Origin: Pseudoalteromonas sp. BSi20652
GTDB lineage: Bacteria; Pseudomonadota; Gammaproteobacteria; Enterobacterales; Alteromonadaceae
Direction: 5' to 3'
Assembly: GCF_000239855.1 (NCBI RefSeq)
Contig: NZ_BADT01000234.1
Span: 1 to 47,137, forward strand
DNA length: 47,137 nt
A program made the translations under genes and the position numbers. Under the pieces are notes generated by a model. The model was not told the DNA's origin. It saw nothing but the letters and a program-made list of their open reading frames with translations, and searched no databases. Positions 26,262 through 35,426 of the stretch are shown here, piece by piece. Every line of letters starts with the position of its first letter. Position 1 is the stretch's first letter.

Positions 26262-27656
26262 ATGAGTTTTGAAGGTTTAGGTTTATCACAGTCTTTGGTT
26301 AATGCGGTTTTAGAAAAGGGCTATGAAACGCCAACGCCGATTCAGGCTCAAGCAATTCCTGCAATTATTGAACGCCGTGATGTTATGGCAGCAGCGCAAA
26401 CAGGTACAGGTAAAACAGCGGGTTTTACATTACCACTTATTGAGCGTTTGTCGTCAGGCCCTAAAGCTAAAAGTAACCACGTACGTGCACTTATTTTAAC
26501 GCCTACACGTGAACTTGCTTTACAAGTAAGTGAAAACGTTGAAGAGTACGCTAAGCATTCGGATGTGAGCTCGTTTGTAGTTTACGGTGGCGTTAAAATT
26601 AACCCACAAATGCAGCGTCTTCGTAAAGGTGTTGATATTTTAGTAGCAACGCCGGGTCGTTTAATCGACTTACATAATCAAAATGCAGTTAAATTTGATA
26701 GCGTTGAAGTGCTTGTACTCGATGAAGCTGACCGCATGTTAGACATGGGCTTTATTCACGACATTAAACGCTTAATTGCTAAAATGCCTGCTAAACGTCA
26801 AAACTTGATGTTTTCGGCTACATTTTCAGATGAAATTCGTGCACTAGCAAAAGGGTTAATTAATGACCCAGTTGAAATTTCAGTTGCTGCAAAAAATACT
26901 ACAGCGAAAAGTGTTACTCAGTGCGTTTACGCGGTAGATAAAACACGTAAAACAGCATTGCTAAGCCACTTGATTCGCACTAACGATTGGCAACAAGTAT
27001 TAGTGTTTAGCCGTACAAAGCACGGTGCTAACCGCTTAGTTAAACAACTAGAGCGCGATGACATTGTAGGCGCGGCTATTCATGGTAATAAATCACAAGG
27101 CGCCCGCGTTAAAGCGCTTGATGGTTTTAAAAGTGGTGAAGTACGCGTACTAGTAGCAACAGACATTGTTGCACGTGGTTTGGACATTGTTGAATTACCG
27201 CATGTTGTTAACTACGACTTACCAAACGTATATGAAGATTATGTTCATCGTATTGGCCGTACAGGCCGTGCTGGTGCATCGGGTCATGCGATTTCGTTTG
27301 TAACAACAGAAGATGCTGTTGATTTATACGGTATTGAACGCTTTATTGGTGAGCTTATTCCACGTGCTGAGGAAGACGGTTTTGAGCCTATTAACCCAGT
27401 AGCTGAACGCGCATTAGATGCTCGCCCTCTACCGGCTAAAAAGCCTAAGAAAAAGCAGCCTTTTAATAAGCCTAAATCTGATAGCAGCAAGCCTAACAGT
27501 AAAAAGCCGAACAATGGTGGTAATGGTACCGGCCCACGCCGTGGTGGTTCTAAAAAGCCAGCTGCTAAAACAGATGACAGCGCGCAAAACCCATGGGCAA
27601 AGCGTGAATCTGTGGGCGGTAATGGCCAACGCCGTCGTCGCACAAATAACGATTAA
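26262..27656 (+). CDS. rhlE: DEAD-box RNA helicase, RhlE-type
   Basis: 464 residues. Q motif ([16 protein letters not shown]), motif [14 protein letters not shown], Ia PTRELALQV, Ib [51 protein letters not shown] and [12 protein letters not shown] are all visible. The C-terminal 90 residues are Lys/Arg/Pro/Asn-rich, typical of RhlE RNA-binding tails. RhlE acts in RNA remodelling and ribosome assembly, often at low temperature. TATAAT at 26213-26218 is a likely -10 element, with a weak -35. Confidence 0.93.
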   Translation: MSFEGLGLSQSLVNAVLEKGYETPTPIQAQAIPAIIERRDVMAAAQTGTGKTAGFTLPLIERLSSGPKAKSNHVRALILTPTRELALQVSENVEEYAKHSDVSSFVVYGGVKINPQMQRLRKGVDILVATPGRLIDLHNQNAVKFDSVEVLVLDEADRMLDMGFIHDIKRLIAKMPAKRQNLMFSATFSDEIRALAKGLINDPVEISVAAKNTTAKSVTQCVYAVDKTRKTALLSHLIRTNDWQQVLVFSRTKHGANRLVKQLERDDIVGAAIHGNKSQGARVKALDGFKSGEVRVLVATDIVARGLDIVELPHVVNYDLPNVYEDYVHRIGRTGRAGASGHAISFVTTEDAVDLYGIERFIGELIPRAEEDGFEPINPVAERALDARPLPAKKPKKKQPFNKPKSDSSKPNSKKPNNGGNGTGPRRGGSKKPAAKTDDSAQNPWAKRESVGGNGQRRRRTNND

Positions 27657-27721
27657 TCATTATTAACGATTAATAATTGTATTGGCGTTTAATTAATTTA
27701 GAATTTAGTTAAAGGCTGATA

Positions 27722-27771
27722 CAAAAAACGCGCTCTCTTCTTTGAATAAATAGAAGCAGCGCGTTTTTTAT
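27722..27771. terminator. Bidirectional terminator between rhlE and the DUF3307 gene
   Basis: AAAAAACGCGCT pairs with AGCGCGTTTTTT across a long arm that also contains a CTTCT/AGAAG pairing. A and T runs flank it on both sides. It lies between convergent genes. Confidence 0.8.
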
Positions 27772-27787
27772 TGCCTATAATTTGTCA

Positions 27788-28531
27788 TTAGCTGATTAAA
27801 TAGTTAATACCTAAACCTACAAATAAAGTCACACTTACGCTAAGTAATGTGCCGAGCATGACGTACTCGGTAAGTTTTTTATCTTTACTTGCACTTAAAT
27901 CGCCAAACCTAAATACCGACTTTGCCGCAAGTAAAAAGCCAAGCCCTGCAAATTGGTCAAGCAATATAAAGCTCAGCATAAGTACGCGCTCAAGCATGCC
28001 AATGCTTTGTCCTGCAAGTGGTAAGCTACCAGTACTTGAAAAGTTACTTGTTAAACGCTCTAACATCATTCTTATAAATACGGCGCTGGGACTTAAAATA
28101 ATTAAATAACCGCATACCACCCACAGTATTTTGGGATCAGTGAGCATATTATTAATTGCTGCCATAAAGCTGCTGTTATCAGTTAGCCAAATACTGAGCG
28201 CAATAATAACGAGTATGTGCGCTATTTGATCAAGTAAAAAAGGCACCACGCCTTTATTAGAATACGATTTAGCTATATCAATAAAGTAATGGCTCAACAT
28301 AATGCTCGCCGTGGCAATTAAAACACTGCTTAGTTGCTGCCACCCGAATGTGTATTCCCACACGGTAATAATGAGTGCACTTGTTACACCATGCACGAGT
28401 ACATGAAAATAAAGCTTACTGGCTTTAAAGTGACGGGTATTTCTGTCGTTTACCCAACTCATAGGTTGCCAGTAAAAATCAGCGAGTAAGTGGCCAATAA
28501 TAAGCGCGACCAGTAAAAGTGAAAACGCCAT
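27788..28531 (-). CDS. DUF3307 integral membrane protein
   Basis: 247 residues with about six membrane helices. The N-terminal signature VALIIGHLLADFYWQPMSWV and the next HVLVHGVTSALIITVWEYTF and MLSHYFIDIAKSYSNKGVVP are DUF3307 features; the several His/Asp in helices are notable. It follows the SatD-like gene with a one-base overlap, the standard pairing of these two families, so both are under the operator array at 29169-29230. The function is unknown. Confidence 0.85.
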   Translation of the reverse strand: MAFSLLLVALIIGHLLADFYWQPMSWVNDRNTRHFKASKLYFHVLVHGVTSALIITVWEYTFGWQQLSSVLIATASIMLSHYFIDIAKSYSNKGVVPFLLDQIAHILVIIALSIWLTDNSSFMAAINNMLTDPKILWVVCGYLIILSPSAVFIRMMLERLTSNFSSTGSLPLAGQSIGMLERVLMLSFILLDQFAGLGFLLAAKSVFRFGDLSASKDKKLTEYVMLGTLLSVSVTLFVGLGINYLIS

Positions 28532-29154
28532 TATTCACCTCCTTTAATTATATTTTTTATAACGTGTTGTGTGTGCGCAATAAAGCGCTCTATAAGTTGG
28601 TAGTGCGCTAAATTTAGTAGTTTGGTTACATTTTCGCGACTTGTTTTAAGTTCTTTAGCCAGTGCCGCGTGGCTGTTGTCTGATGATGTTAAATAGACAT
28701 ACAGGGCATTTGCTTGTTTTTGTGTGATTTTAGTGAGCAATACGTCGGCAAAGGCTAAATTAAGATTTAAGCTTTCATCGAGCTGCTGCTCGTTAATATT
28801 AAAAACAAAGCGTTGATTGCCTATTTTATCAAGGCCTTGCCCCGAAAGAGTAAAAGCAGAACCGGTTGCTGTTTTTATATCGCTGCGTGGGTTATCTATT
28901 TGCCCAAGTGCCAAGCTTTGTCGTAGTTCATAACCTGACGATTTAAGGTGTAAATATACAAGTATGGCATTTTTAAAAAGGAGCTCAGGATTATTAACTT
29001 GTAACTGAAAGGCATCGCCTCGGTATATATTCCAAAGGGTTTGCTCACCCGAAATGTTTCGCAAACTTTGCTCTAGTTGGTAAAGCATGGCATCGTATTG
29101 CTGCTTAGGGATTGTTTGCGATTTAATAATATCGCCGCTGATCACACCAATCAT
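28531..29154 (-). CDS. SatD-family protein with C-terminal HTH, likely autoregulator
   Basis: 207 residues beginning MIGVISGDIIKSQTI, the SatD N-terminus (nucleotidyl-cyclase-like fold reported for related proteins; here inferred only). The C-terminal ALAKELKTSRENVTKLLNLA looks like a helix-turn-helix. It is the first gene of a two-gene operon with the DUF3307 membrane protein. The 28-bp-period dyad array immediately upstream makes this protein the best candidate for a binder, controlling its own operon and perhaps the divergent NYN gene. Confidence 0.78.
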   Translation of the reverse strand: MIGVISGDIIKSQTIPKQQYDAMLYQLEQSLRNISGEQTLWNIYRGDAFQLQVNNPELLFKNAILVYLHLKSSGYELRQSLALGQIDNPRSDIKTATGSAFTLSGQGLDKIGNQRFVFNINEQQLDESLNLNLAFADVLLTKITQKQANALYVYLTSSDNSHAALAKELKTSRENVTKLLNLAHYQLIERFIAHTQHVIKNIIKGGE

Positions 29155-29168
29155 AAAAATCTCAAAAT

Positions 29169-29230
29169 GGTTACTTTTTAATATGTAACCAATATTGGTT
29201 ACATAGGGGTATGTAACTAATTTAGGTTAC
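29169..29230. promoter_or_regulatory. Iteron-like operator array, GGTTAC/GTAACC, 28-bp period
   Basis: GGTTAC occurs at 29169, 29197 and 29225, exactly 28 bp apart. GTAAC occurs at 29185 and 29213, again 28 bp apart. Each GGTTAC-N10-GTAAC(C/T) pair is a dyad, so there are two full dyads and one half-site. The array lies 15 bp before the SatD-like start and 61 bp before the NYN-gene start, in the shared promoter region. Co-operative binding by a dimeric regulator is the natural reading. Confidence 0.8.
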
Positions 29231-29291
29231 TTAAATATAAATTGCAAGGTACACTTATTTTAATTGCTATTAATCCTCATTAGGACACTAA

Positions 29292-29796
29292 ATGACTTTA
29301 CAAAACGAGCAGCAAAGCACAAAACCACGAGTTGGTATTTTTGTTGATGTGCAAAATATTTATTACACGTGCCGCGAGAGTTACGGGAAAAACTTTGACT
29401 ACAATGCGTTTTGGCGAACGATGGAGGCGCAATACAATATTGAGTGTGCTTTTGCGTATGCTATTTATCGAGGAGATGAAAAGCAAAATCAGTTTCAAAA
29501 TATTTTGCGTGCAATTGGTTTTGACGTAAAGCTAAAGCCATTTATTCAACGCCGTGATGGAAGTGCCAAAGGCGACTGGGATGTAGGTATAACAATAGAC
29601 ATGTTAGAGCAGGGTAAAAATCTTGATAAGGTTATTTTGCTCTCTGGCGATGGTGACTTTGCTTTGTTACTTGGGCATTTAAAAAAATCAATATAATGTA
29701 CCGTGCGATGTATACGGTGCTGACAGGTTAACCGCTGAGGTATTAAAACAAAGCGCAGAGCAATTTCATTTAATTGATAATACTTTGCTTCTTTGA
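29292..29796 (+). CDS. NYN-domain (LabA/DUF88-type) protein, frame broken by one base
   Basis: NYN domains are PIN-like RNases. The N-terminus shows PRVGIFVDVQNIYYTCRESY with the acidic VDVQN motif, then DWDVGITIDMLEQGKNLDKV and ILLSGDGDFALLLGHLKK with the conserved GDGDF. A seven-A run at 29681-29687 shifts the frame into a stop at 29694. With six A residues the protein continues QYNVPCDVYGADRLTAEVLK and ends at 29796 after LIDNTLLL, a normal LabA-type ending of about 168 residues. Sequencing error is likely. The gene diverges from the SatD-like operon across the dyad array. Confidence 0.85.
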
Positions 29797-29876
29797 GAAC
29801 AAAAAATAGTTAAAAAAGTGCAAGCTAAGTGCCTGCAACATGAGAGATTTTAATACAAAGCCGTAATAGATGAATT

Positions 29877-29902
29877 AAGCCTTATATAGGCTTTTTTATT
29901 AC
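29877..29902 (+). terminator. Rho-independent terminator after the NYN gene
   Basis: AAGCCT-TATAT-AGGCTT followed by TTTTATT. It lies 80 bp after the restored stop codon of the NYN gene and just before nudC. Confidence 0.65.
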
Positions 29903-29969
29903 TGTAATCAATTGGGTTTGCTAAATGATTATGGTAATTTTAAAGCATAACGAGTTACCAAGGACTTAC

Positions 29970-30890
29970 ATGCTTCATTACAGCAACATGCCACTAGATA
30001 GAGGCTCAAATCTTCGTAAAGACCCATCGTGGCTTAAAGCGCAAATGTCGGCGCAAAGTAAATGGGTTTTAGTTAAAAATAATCAAACCCTATTTATTAA
30101 AGATACCCCTAAAGTAAGCTATTTAACGTATCAACAAGTGGCGCATTTAGATTTAACTGATGCTATTTTTGTTGGTTTAAACAATGCTAAACATGGTGTG
30201 TTTGCATTGGATGTCTCTGATCTGGATGAAAGCGTACTTACGCCTTTAATAGAGGGCGCTCAGTTTTTTGATATTCGCCAATATGGGCCTCAAGTAACCA
30301 TTAAATATGCCTCAATAGCCGCCCTTGCGAGAGGGTTATGTTATTGGCATGCCACGCATCGTTTTTGTGGGCGCTGTGGTAGTAAAAACCGTTTAGTGGA
30401 AGCAGGGCATTCTCGAGTATGTGAAAACGAAAACTGTAAGCATCCTACATTCCCGCGCACCGATCCTGCGGTAATTATGGTCGTTACTAAAGTCTTTGCT
30501 GACGGAGTAGAACGCTGTTTATTAGGTCGCCAAGCTGCGTGGCCTATCGGTATGTATTCGTCGCTTGCTGGATTTGTAGACCCAGGGGAGACACTGGAAC
30601 AAGCTGTTGCGCGTGAAGTTAAAGAAGAGGCAGGCATAGAGGTTGAAAATGTACGTTATGTTGCATCTCAGCCATGGCCGTTCCCATCGTCAATTATGCT
30701 TGGTTTTTTTGCAGAGGCGACATCTGAGCAAATTAACGTAGATAAAGAAGAGCTAGACGATGCAAAATGGTTTAGCCGTGAAGACTTAGAGCAATTTGGT
30801 AATTGGCACGAAGAAGGTGAGCATTTAAAGCTGCCTAGAACTGATTCTATCTCTCGTTATTTAATTGAGCATTGGCGCACAAACCCTTAA
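29970..30890 (+). CDS. nudC: NAD(H) pyrophosphatase / RNA deNADding enzyme NudC
   Basis: ATG 29970 is chosen because AAGGA precedes it at normal spacing; an in-frame ATG at 29925 lies near the preceding terminator. The 306 residues contain a zinc ribbon (RFCGRCGSKN ... CENENCKHPTFPR), a canonical Nudix box GFVDPGETLEQAVAREVKEE followed by AGI, and the NudC-specific SQPWPFPSS motif. It hydrolyses NADH and removes NAD caps from RNA. It is ten bases upstream of metC and probably co-transcribed with it. Confidence 0.93.
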   Translation: MLHYSNMPLDRGSNLRKDPSWLKAQMSAQSKWVLVKNNQTLFIKDTPKVSYLTYQQVAHLDLTDAIFVGLNNAKHGVFALDVSDLDESVLTPLIEGAQFFDIRQYGPQVTIKYASIAALARGLCYWHATHRFCGRCGSKNRLVEAGHSRVCENENCKHPTFPRTDPAVIMVVTKVFADGVERCLLGRQAAWPIGMYSSLAGFVDPGETLEQAVAREVKEEAGIEVENVRYVASQPWPFPSSIMLGFFAEATSEQINVDKEELDDAKWFSREDLEQFGNWHEEGEHLKLPRTDSISRYLIEHWRTNP

Positions 30891-30899
30891 GGATTAACA

Positions 30900-32081
30900 A
30901 TGTCGAGTAAAAGTAATAAAAACACTCAGCTGGTGTCATCAGGGCGCAAGAAAGCGTATACACACGGCGTAGTAAATCCCGTTGTACAGCGTGCATCTAC
31001 CATTGTATTTGATACCGTAGCAGATTTAAAAGAAGCAGCTAAAACCCGTGGCGATAAAACATTATTTTATGGGCGCCGGGGAACAACAACACACTTTGCG
31101 CTACAAGAAGCGATTACAGAACTTGAGGGCGGCGAAGGGTGTGCATTATACCCTTGTGGCGCAGCGGCGATCAGCCAAGTATTTTTATCGTTTTTAAAAA
31201 CCGGTGATCATATTTTAATGGTTGATAACGTGTACGAACCAACTCGCGATTTTTGCGATAAAATTTTAGTAGGACTGGGCATTACAACAACATACTACCC
31301 GCCAACCATTGGCGCAGGTATTAAAGACTACATTCAGCCAAATACCAAAGTATTGTTTTTAGAATCTCCTGGTTCTATTACGATGGAAGTGCAAGATGTG
31401 CCCGCTATGGTAAAAGTAGCCAATAAGCACAACGTAATGACCATACTTGATAATACCTACGGCAACGGTTTGCATTATCGTCCGCTAGAGCACGGTGTTG
31501 ATATTAGTATTCAGGCTGCAACGAAGTATATTGTCGGCCATTCAGACGTGATGATGGGGGTGGCTGTTGCTAATAAAAAGTACTGGCCAACCTTGCGCGA
31601 AAACTCATATTTACTAGGGCAATGTACCAGTGCCGATGATGCGTATTTAGCGCTTAGAGGCCTGCGTACAATGGGTGTGCGTTTAAATCAACATGAAAAA
31701 GCAGCAATAGAAGTAGCTAAATGGCTTGAACAACATGAGCTTGTTGATCATATTCGCCACCCTGCATTTGAAACCTGCCCAGGGCATGAGTTTTTTAAAC
31801 GTGATTTTGATGGCAGTAATGGGTTGTTTTCATTTGTGATGAAAACCGGCAATCAAAAAGCGATTGATGCATTTTTAGATAGCCTTGAGCATATCAAAAT
31901 GGGCTTTTCGTGGGGCGGTTTTGAAAGCTTGGTAACCGCTAATTTAACCATGAAAGGGCTGCGCTCAAATACCGGTTGGGATTTAGGGCCGGTTATTCGC
32001 TTGCACATAGGTCTTGAAGATGTAGAAGATTTAATTAGCGATTTAAGCCAAGCACTTGAGGTTTATAAGCAGCATTTATAA
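30900..32081 (+). CDS. metC: Cystathionine beta-lyase
   Basis: 393 residues of the Cys/Met-metabolism PLP family. The PLP lysine is in SIQAATKYIVGHSDVMMGVA, the cofactor Asp in TILDNTYGNGLHYRP, and the phosphate-binding part around EGGEGCALYPCGAAAISQVF. The WGGFESLV motif near the C-terminus is typical of MetC. It cleaves cystathionine to homocysteine, pyruvate and ammonia. The start follows TTAAGGATTAACA. A strong terminator follows. Confidence 0.9.
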   Translation: MSSKSNKNTQLVSSGRKKAYTHGVVNPVVQRASTIVFDTVADLKEAAKTRGDKTLFYGRRGTTTHFALQEAITELEGGEGCALYPCGAAAISQVFLSFLKTGDHILMVDNVYEPTRDFCDKILVGLGITTTYYPPTIGAGIKDYIQPNTKVLFLESPGSITMEVQDVPAMVKVANKHNVMTILDNTYGNGLHYRPLEHGVDISIQAATKYIVGHSDVMMGVAVANKKYWPTLRENSYLLGQCTSADDAYLALRGLRTMGVRLNQHEKAAIEVAKWLEQHELVDHIRHPAFETCPGHEFFKRDFDGSNGLFSFVMKTGNQKAIDAFLDSLEHIKMGFSWGGFESLVTANLTMKGLRSNTGWDLGPVIRLHIGLEDVEDLISDLSQALEVYKQHL

Positions 32082-32125
32082 TTTTTAATGCAATTTATGT
32101 TGTTACATTTAAATGTATTGTTACA

Positions 32126-32152
32126 AAGCTCACCACAGGTGAGCTTTTTTTT
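32126..32152 (+). terminator. Rho-independent terminator after metC
   Basis: AAGCTCACC-ACA-GGTGAGCTT followed by a run of T residues. Confidence 0.9.
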
Positions 32153-32224
32153 GCTGGTAATTCAAGGTGTTTACACTTAGTGTGGATAAATACACAGAAA
32201 ATAAAAAGTCATTAAGGATAGTCA

Positions 32225-33052
32225 ATGGCAACACCATTACCGATAAACGTAGGGCGATTAACGCAAATAGCGGGATTTGAGCTTGTACGTATGTTTTTAA
32301 CTAAACGTGGACTTATTGCATTAGCTGCCTTTGCATTAGTGTGGCTAATAATACTGCGCTACCCAATAGGGCAGGCAGTAGGCATTGTAAGTGCGCCCGA
32401 TTTTGAGCAAATAGCCCGTGATATATCAGGTTCTATTGGTTTAAGTAAATTATTGGATTGGCCTGAGGCCGAATTTGCTATGTACTGGTTAATAGCTCTG
32501 TATAGCTTTCCCGTTTTTGGTTTATTTATTTGTAGCGACCAAACGGTAGGCGATAGAGAGCGCGGCACACTAAGGTTTTTATCACTGCGCTCCACTCGCT
32601 TTGAAATACTGTTTGGTCGTTTTCTAGGGCAATTAGCGGTATTAGCCTGTTTGGTGGCTATAACGCTTGTGGCTACGCTCGCCGTACTAGGGTTTAGAGA
32701 TCCAAGTTTACTGGCTGGTGGTTTTGCCCGTGCGCTTTCTATATTTTTAATATTAGTGATTACTCTGTGTCCATTTGTAGCACTTATGACGTTAATAAAT
32801 ACCTTTGCTCGCTCATCGCGTTTATCTATTGTATTGGCAATTTTATATTTTGCAGCAGGCGGTATTATAGTTGGTATATTGCAATGGCAAATACCCGTAT
32901 TAGGCTTGCTTGATTATTTATTTCCGGGTGTGCAAATAGAGTTATTAGCGGGGCAAAATTTACCATTATTGAGCGCTGTGGCTATTCCCCTTGTGCAAAC
33001 AGCGGTGCTACTAAGCGTTGCTCAACGTATTTTTGCAAGGAGCTCACTATGA
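32225..33052 (+). CDS. ABC-2-type transporter permease
   Basis: 275 residues with about six helices (LIALAAFALVWLIILRY, YWLIALYSFPVFGLFICSD, LAVLACLVAITLVATLAVLG and more). The cytosolic DQTVGDRERGTLRFLSLRST loop is the usual ABC-2 permease coupling element. AAGGATAGTCA precedes the start. The stop overlaps the ATPase ATG (ATGA), so permease, ATPase and PH-domain gene form one translationally coupled unit. The substrate is unknown. Confidence 0.85.
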   Translation: MATPLPINVGRLTQIAGFELVRMFLTKRGLIALAAFALVWLIILRYPIGQAVGIVSAPDFEQIARDISGSIGLSKLLDWPEAEFAMYWLIALYSFPVFGLFICSDQTVGDRERGTLRFLSLRSTRFEILFGRFLGQLAVLACLVAITLVATLAVLGFRDPSLLAGGFARALSIFLILVITLCPFVALMTLINTFARSSRLSIVLAILYFAAGGIIVGILQWQIPVLGLLDYLFPGVQIELLAGQNLPLLSAVAIPLVQTAVLLSVAQRIFARSSL

Positions 33053-33957
33053 GACCATTAATTACAGCCAGCGGTTTGAGTAAATCGTATGGTGCAAAAC
33101 TTGCGCTTAATAATGTGGACTTTGAGATTAATAAAGGTGCGCCAGTGGCGCTTGTTGGGCCAAATGGTGCGGGTAAAACCACCTTATTTAGTTTGTTGTG
33201 CGGCTATATAGCGCCAAGTAAAGGCAGTCTTGAAATATTAGGGCATAAACCTGGTAGTGCTGCTTTATTTAATAAAGTAAGTGCATTACCGCAAGACGCA
33301 CAACTTGACCCCCGTTTTAATATAGACAAGCAACTCGCCTTTTATGCAAAGCTACAAGGTATGGGGGCAAAGCAAAGCCAAACTGAGGCGCTACGTGTAC
33401 TTGATTTGGTAGGCTTAAAAGAGATTGCAAAGCAGCGTGCAGGGGATTTATCGCACGGTATGCGCAAGCGCGTTACGATAGCGCAAGCACTTATTGGCGC
33501 GCCACAAATTGTAATGCTTGATGAAGCAACCGCAGGCCTTGATCCTATTCATGCCAGAGAAGTACGTGAGCTGGTATCAGAATTAAGTGAACAGGCTACA
33601 TTTATTTTAAGCTCTCACGATTTAACAGAGCTTGAGCGACTATGCTCGCAGGTACTTCATTTAGATAAAGGCGTACTGAGCGAGCATCAAACAAAAACTA
33701 ATAATACCGATAAACACTTTTATACATTAATGCTAAGCGAAGCTTATCAAAATGTTGAGCAACAGCTTCAAGCAATTGCAGGGGTGAGCCGGGTGTATAT
33801 GAGCCAACATAAAGAATATGTAGTTGAGTATCAGCCAACGAGCGATCCACTTGATATTGCACTACTGAATTTTTGTCATCAACAACACTGGCAGTACAGG
33901 CAGTTAGTTAATGGTCACACATTAGAGAATCAAATATTTAAACAGGAGAAAGTATAA
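33049..33957 (+). CDS. ABC transporter ATP-binding protein
   Basis: 302 residues. Walker A VGPNGAGKTTLFSLLCG, Q loop SALPQDAQLDP, signature LSHGMRKRVTIAQAL, Walker B IVMLDEATAGLDPIHAREV and switch His in ILSSHDLTELERL. A C-terminal domain of about 80 residues follows (YTLMLSEAYQNVEQQLQAIA), as in CcmA/NatA-type exporters. It pairs with the permease before it. Confidence 0.92.
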   Translation: MRPLITASGLSKSYGAKLALNNVDFEINKGAPVALVGPNGAGKTTLFSLLCGYIAPSKGSLEILGHKPGSAALFNKVSALPQDAQLDPRFNIDKQLAFYAKLQGMGAKQSQTEALRVLDLVGLKEIAKQRAGDLSHGMRKRVTIAQALIGAPQIVMLDEATAGLDPIHAREVRELVSELSEQATFILSSHDLTELERLCSQVLHLDKGVLSEHQTKTNNTDKHFYTLMLSEAYQNVEQQLQAIAGVSRVYMSQHKEYVVEYQPTSDPLDIALLNFCHQQHWQYRQLVNGHTLENQIFKQEKV

Positions 33958-34331
33958 TGGGTTTACTTAGCGGACTTATGGGTAATGCAAGCGAAGTTGA
34001 CGATTCTGATTTAGAGAAAATACTCGCCAATACATTAATTGAGGGTGAGCAAGTAGAAAAGGCATATAAAGTAGTACGTGATATGTTTATTTTTACTAAT
34101 AAGCGCTTAATCTTAATTGATAAGCAAGGTATGACCGGCTCTAAAATGGAAATGGTGAGTATTGCTTACTCTAAAATCACCAAGTTTAGTAAAGAAAGTG
34201 CAGGCCATTTTGACTTAGATGCCGAGCTAAAAATATGGGTTGGCTCAGATCCAACACCAATTAGTAAAGAGTTTAAGTCTGGCGATAATATTAATGATGT
34301 TTATCGTATTATTAGCCAACACGCGCTTTAA
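33957..34331 (+). CDS. Bacterial PH-domain protein
   Basis: 124 residues matching the bPH_1 (YvbH/DUF-type) fold: ANTLIEGEQVEKAYKVVRDM, FIFTNKRLILIDKQGMTGSK, EMVSIAYSKITKFSKESAGH, and LKIWVGSDPTPISKEFKSGD. No membrane segment or signal is present. Its ATG shares a base with the ATPase stop (TAATG). The tight coupling suggests a role with the transporter at the inner membrane surface, which is inference. Single PH-domain proteins of this type also occur without transporters. Confidence 0.82.
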   Translation: MGLLSGLMGNASEVDDSDLEKILANTLIEGEQVEKAYKVVRDMFIFTNKRLILIDKQGMTGSKMEMVSIAYSKITKFSKESAGHFDLDAELKIWVGSDPTPISKEFKSGDNINDVYRIISQHAL

Positions 34332-34453
34332 TACGGTACATGTTTTAAGTAGTTGTTGACTAGATGTTGCAACTACTTTAATTTTACAATTTACAACACT
34401 TTCTTACAATTAACTTAGTAAATACAACTGGTTAGTTAAGTTTTCATTCAGTT

Positions 34454-34520
34454 CCCTAACGTTAGCATGTGCCTCGACTTTAGCAATACAGCTAGAGCAT
34501 AAAAAGCAATGTATATAGGG
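34454..34520 (+). promoter_or_regulatory. Conserved leader of porin paralog 1
   Basis: The segment from CTAACGTTAG to TATATAGGGA is closely matched by the leader of porin paralog 2 (35930-35991). Shared blocks are ACGTTAG-ATG-GCC-CGACTTT and CAGCT-GAG/AGGCATAAAAAG, then the ribosome-binding TAGGGA. An inner AGC-GCT hairpin and an outer TGC-GCA pairing are possible. It may be a structured 5' UTR or a small-RNA target. Confidence 0.55.
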
Positions 34521-34530
34521 AAGTCTTACA

Positions 34531-35325
34531 ATGAAAAAATTAGCAGTTATTATTTCGAGCATTTTATTATCTAGCACTGCGGCTGCTGCAGACAGCTATA
34601 ATTCAATTAGTAACCTAAGCTACAAAAATAGCGATAACAACGATACTGTTGCTGTAGATTCTATTTACTACTTATCTCCTAAAAAAACGTTAGGTCCGTA
34701 CGATCAGTTTGAATACATCAATAAGCAAACTAACGTATATGGTGGCTACGCTGATGACGACTTTGGCGATTTAACATCAGTTGGTGGTGAATACTTCATT
34801 AATGAATTTGTTGTTGGCGCATCTTACGAAAACCTAGACCCTGATTCAGGTTCTAACAGTGAGCTTTATAAACTGACGGGTGGTTACTTTTTCAACCCTG
34901 ATTTACTTGCAAAAGTAACACTAGTTGAAAACAAAGACGGCGATGATTACGCATTGTTTGATTTAGCTTACAACTACATGCTAAACAGCACTGATTACGT
35001 AGGTGTTACACTTACATCAGACGACGATTTTGATTACCGTGCAGTTGCTGCTAAATACTTTATTGATTTACAGCAAGGTAACTACCTAACTTTTGAAGGT
35101 AAATACGAAAGCATTGATGATGCAGAGAACCAATGGGTAGCAGAAACTAACTACTACTTCTCAAAAGCAACATCTGTATTTGCTAACTACAACAAGCAAG
35201 ACACTTACAGCTTTGGTGCTCAACACTTTATCAATAAAAATATTGGTGTAAAGGTGGGTTACGAAAACAACGCTGATGATTCTGATAACGATGCGTACTT
35301 TGCTAACATGCGTTTTCAGTTTTAA
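34531..35325 (+). CDS. Outer-membrane beta-barrel, putative porin (paralog 1)
   Basis: 264 residues: signal peptide MKKLAVIISSILLSSTAAAA, then alternating strands rich in Tyr, Asn and Asp, ending in NAYFANMRFQF-type residues with terminal Phe, the outer-membrane insertion signal. Repeats of the type GPYDQFEYINKQTNVYGGYA and TSVFANYNKQDTYSFGAQHF are Porin_7-like. It is about 60% similar by eye to the second paralog at 36001. Acidic loops suggest a cation-preferring or general pore. A terminator follows. Confidence 0.85.
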   Translation: MKKLAVIISSILLSSTAAAADSYNSISNLSYKNSDNNDTVAVDSIYYLSPKKTLGPYDQFEYINKQTNVYGGYADDDFGDLTSVGGEYFINEFVVGASYENLDPDSGSNSELYKLTGGYFFNPDLLAKVTLVENKDGDDYALFDLAYNYMLNSTDYVGVTLTSDDDFDYRAVAAKYFIDLQQGNYLTFEGKYESIDDAENQWVAETNYYFSKATSVFANYNKQDTYSFGAQHFINKNIGVKVGYENNADDSDNDAYFANMRFQF

Positions 35326-35361
35326 TTAAGTCCCGTACTTAGTTAATACAAAAGTAATATT

Positions 35362-35398
35362 AAAAAGCCCGCTAAATTTAGCGGGCTTTGTTGTTTTT
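35362..35398 (+). terminator. Rho-independent terminator after porin 1
   Basis: AAAGCCCGCTAAATTTAGCGGGCTTT followed by a T-rich tract. The equivalent hairpin after porin 2 is at 36833-36858. Confidence 0.88.
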
Positions 35399-35426
35399 AA
35401 ACGTTTGAGCTTTTAACTATAAACTT

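Noticed and set aside
27284-27643. 119-codon minus-strand frame inside rhlE
   Set aside because: It mirrors the Lys/Pro/Arg-rich tail of RhlE; composition (Pro/Arg/Leu/Gly) is that of an antisense shadow.
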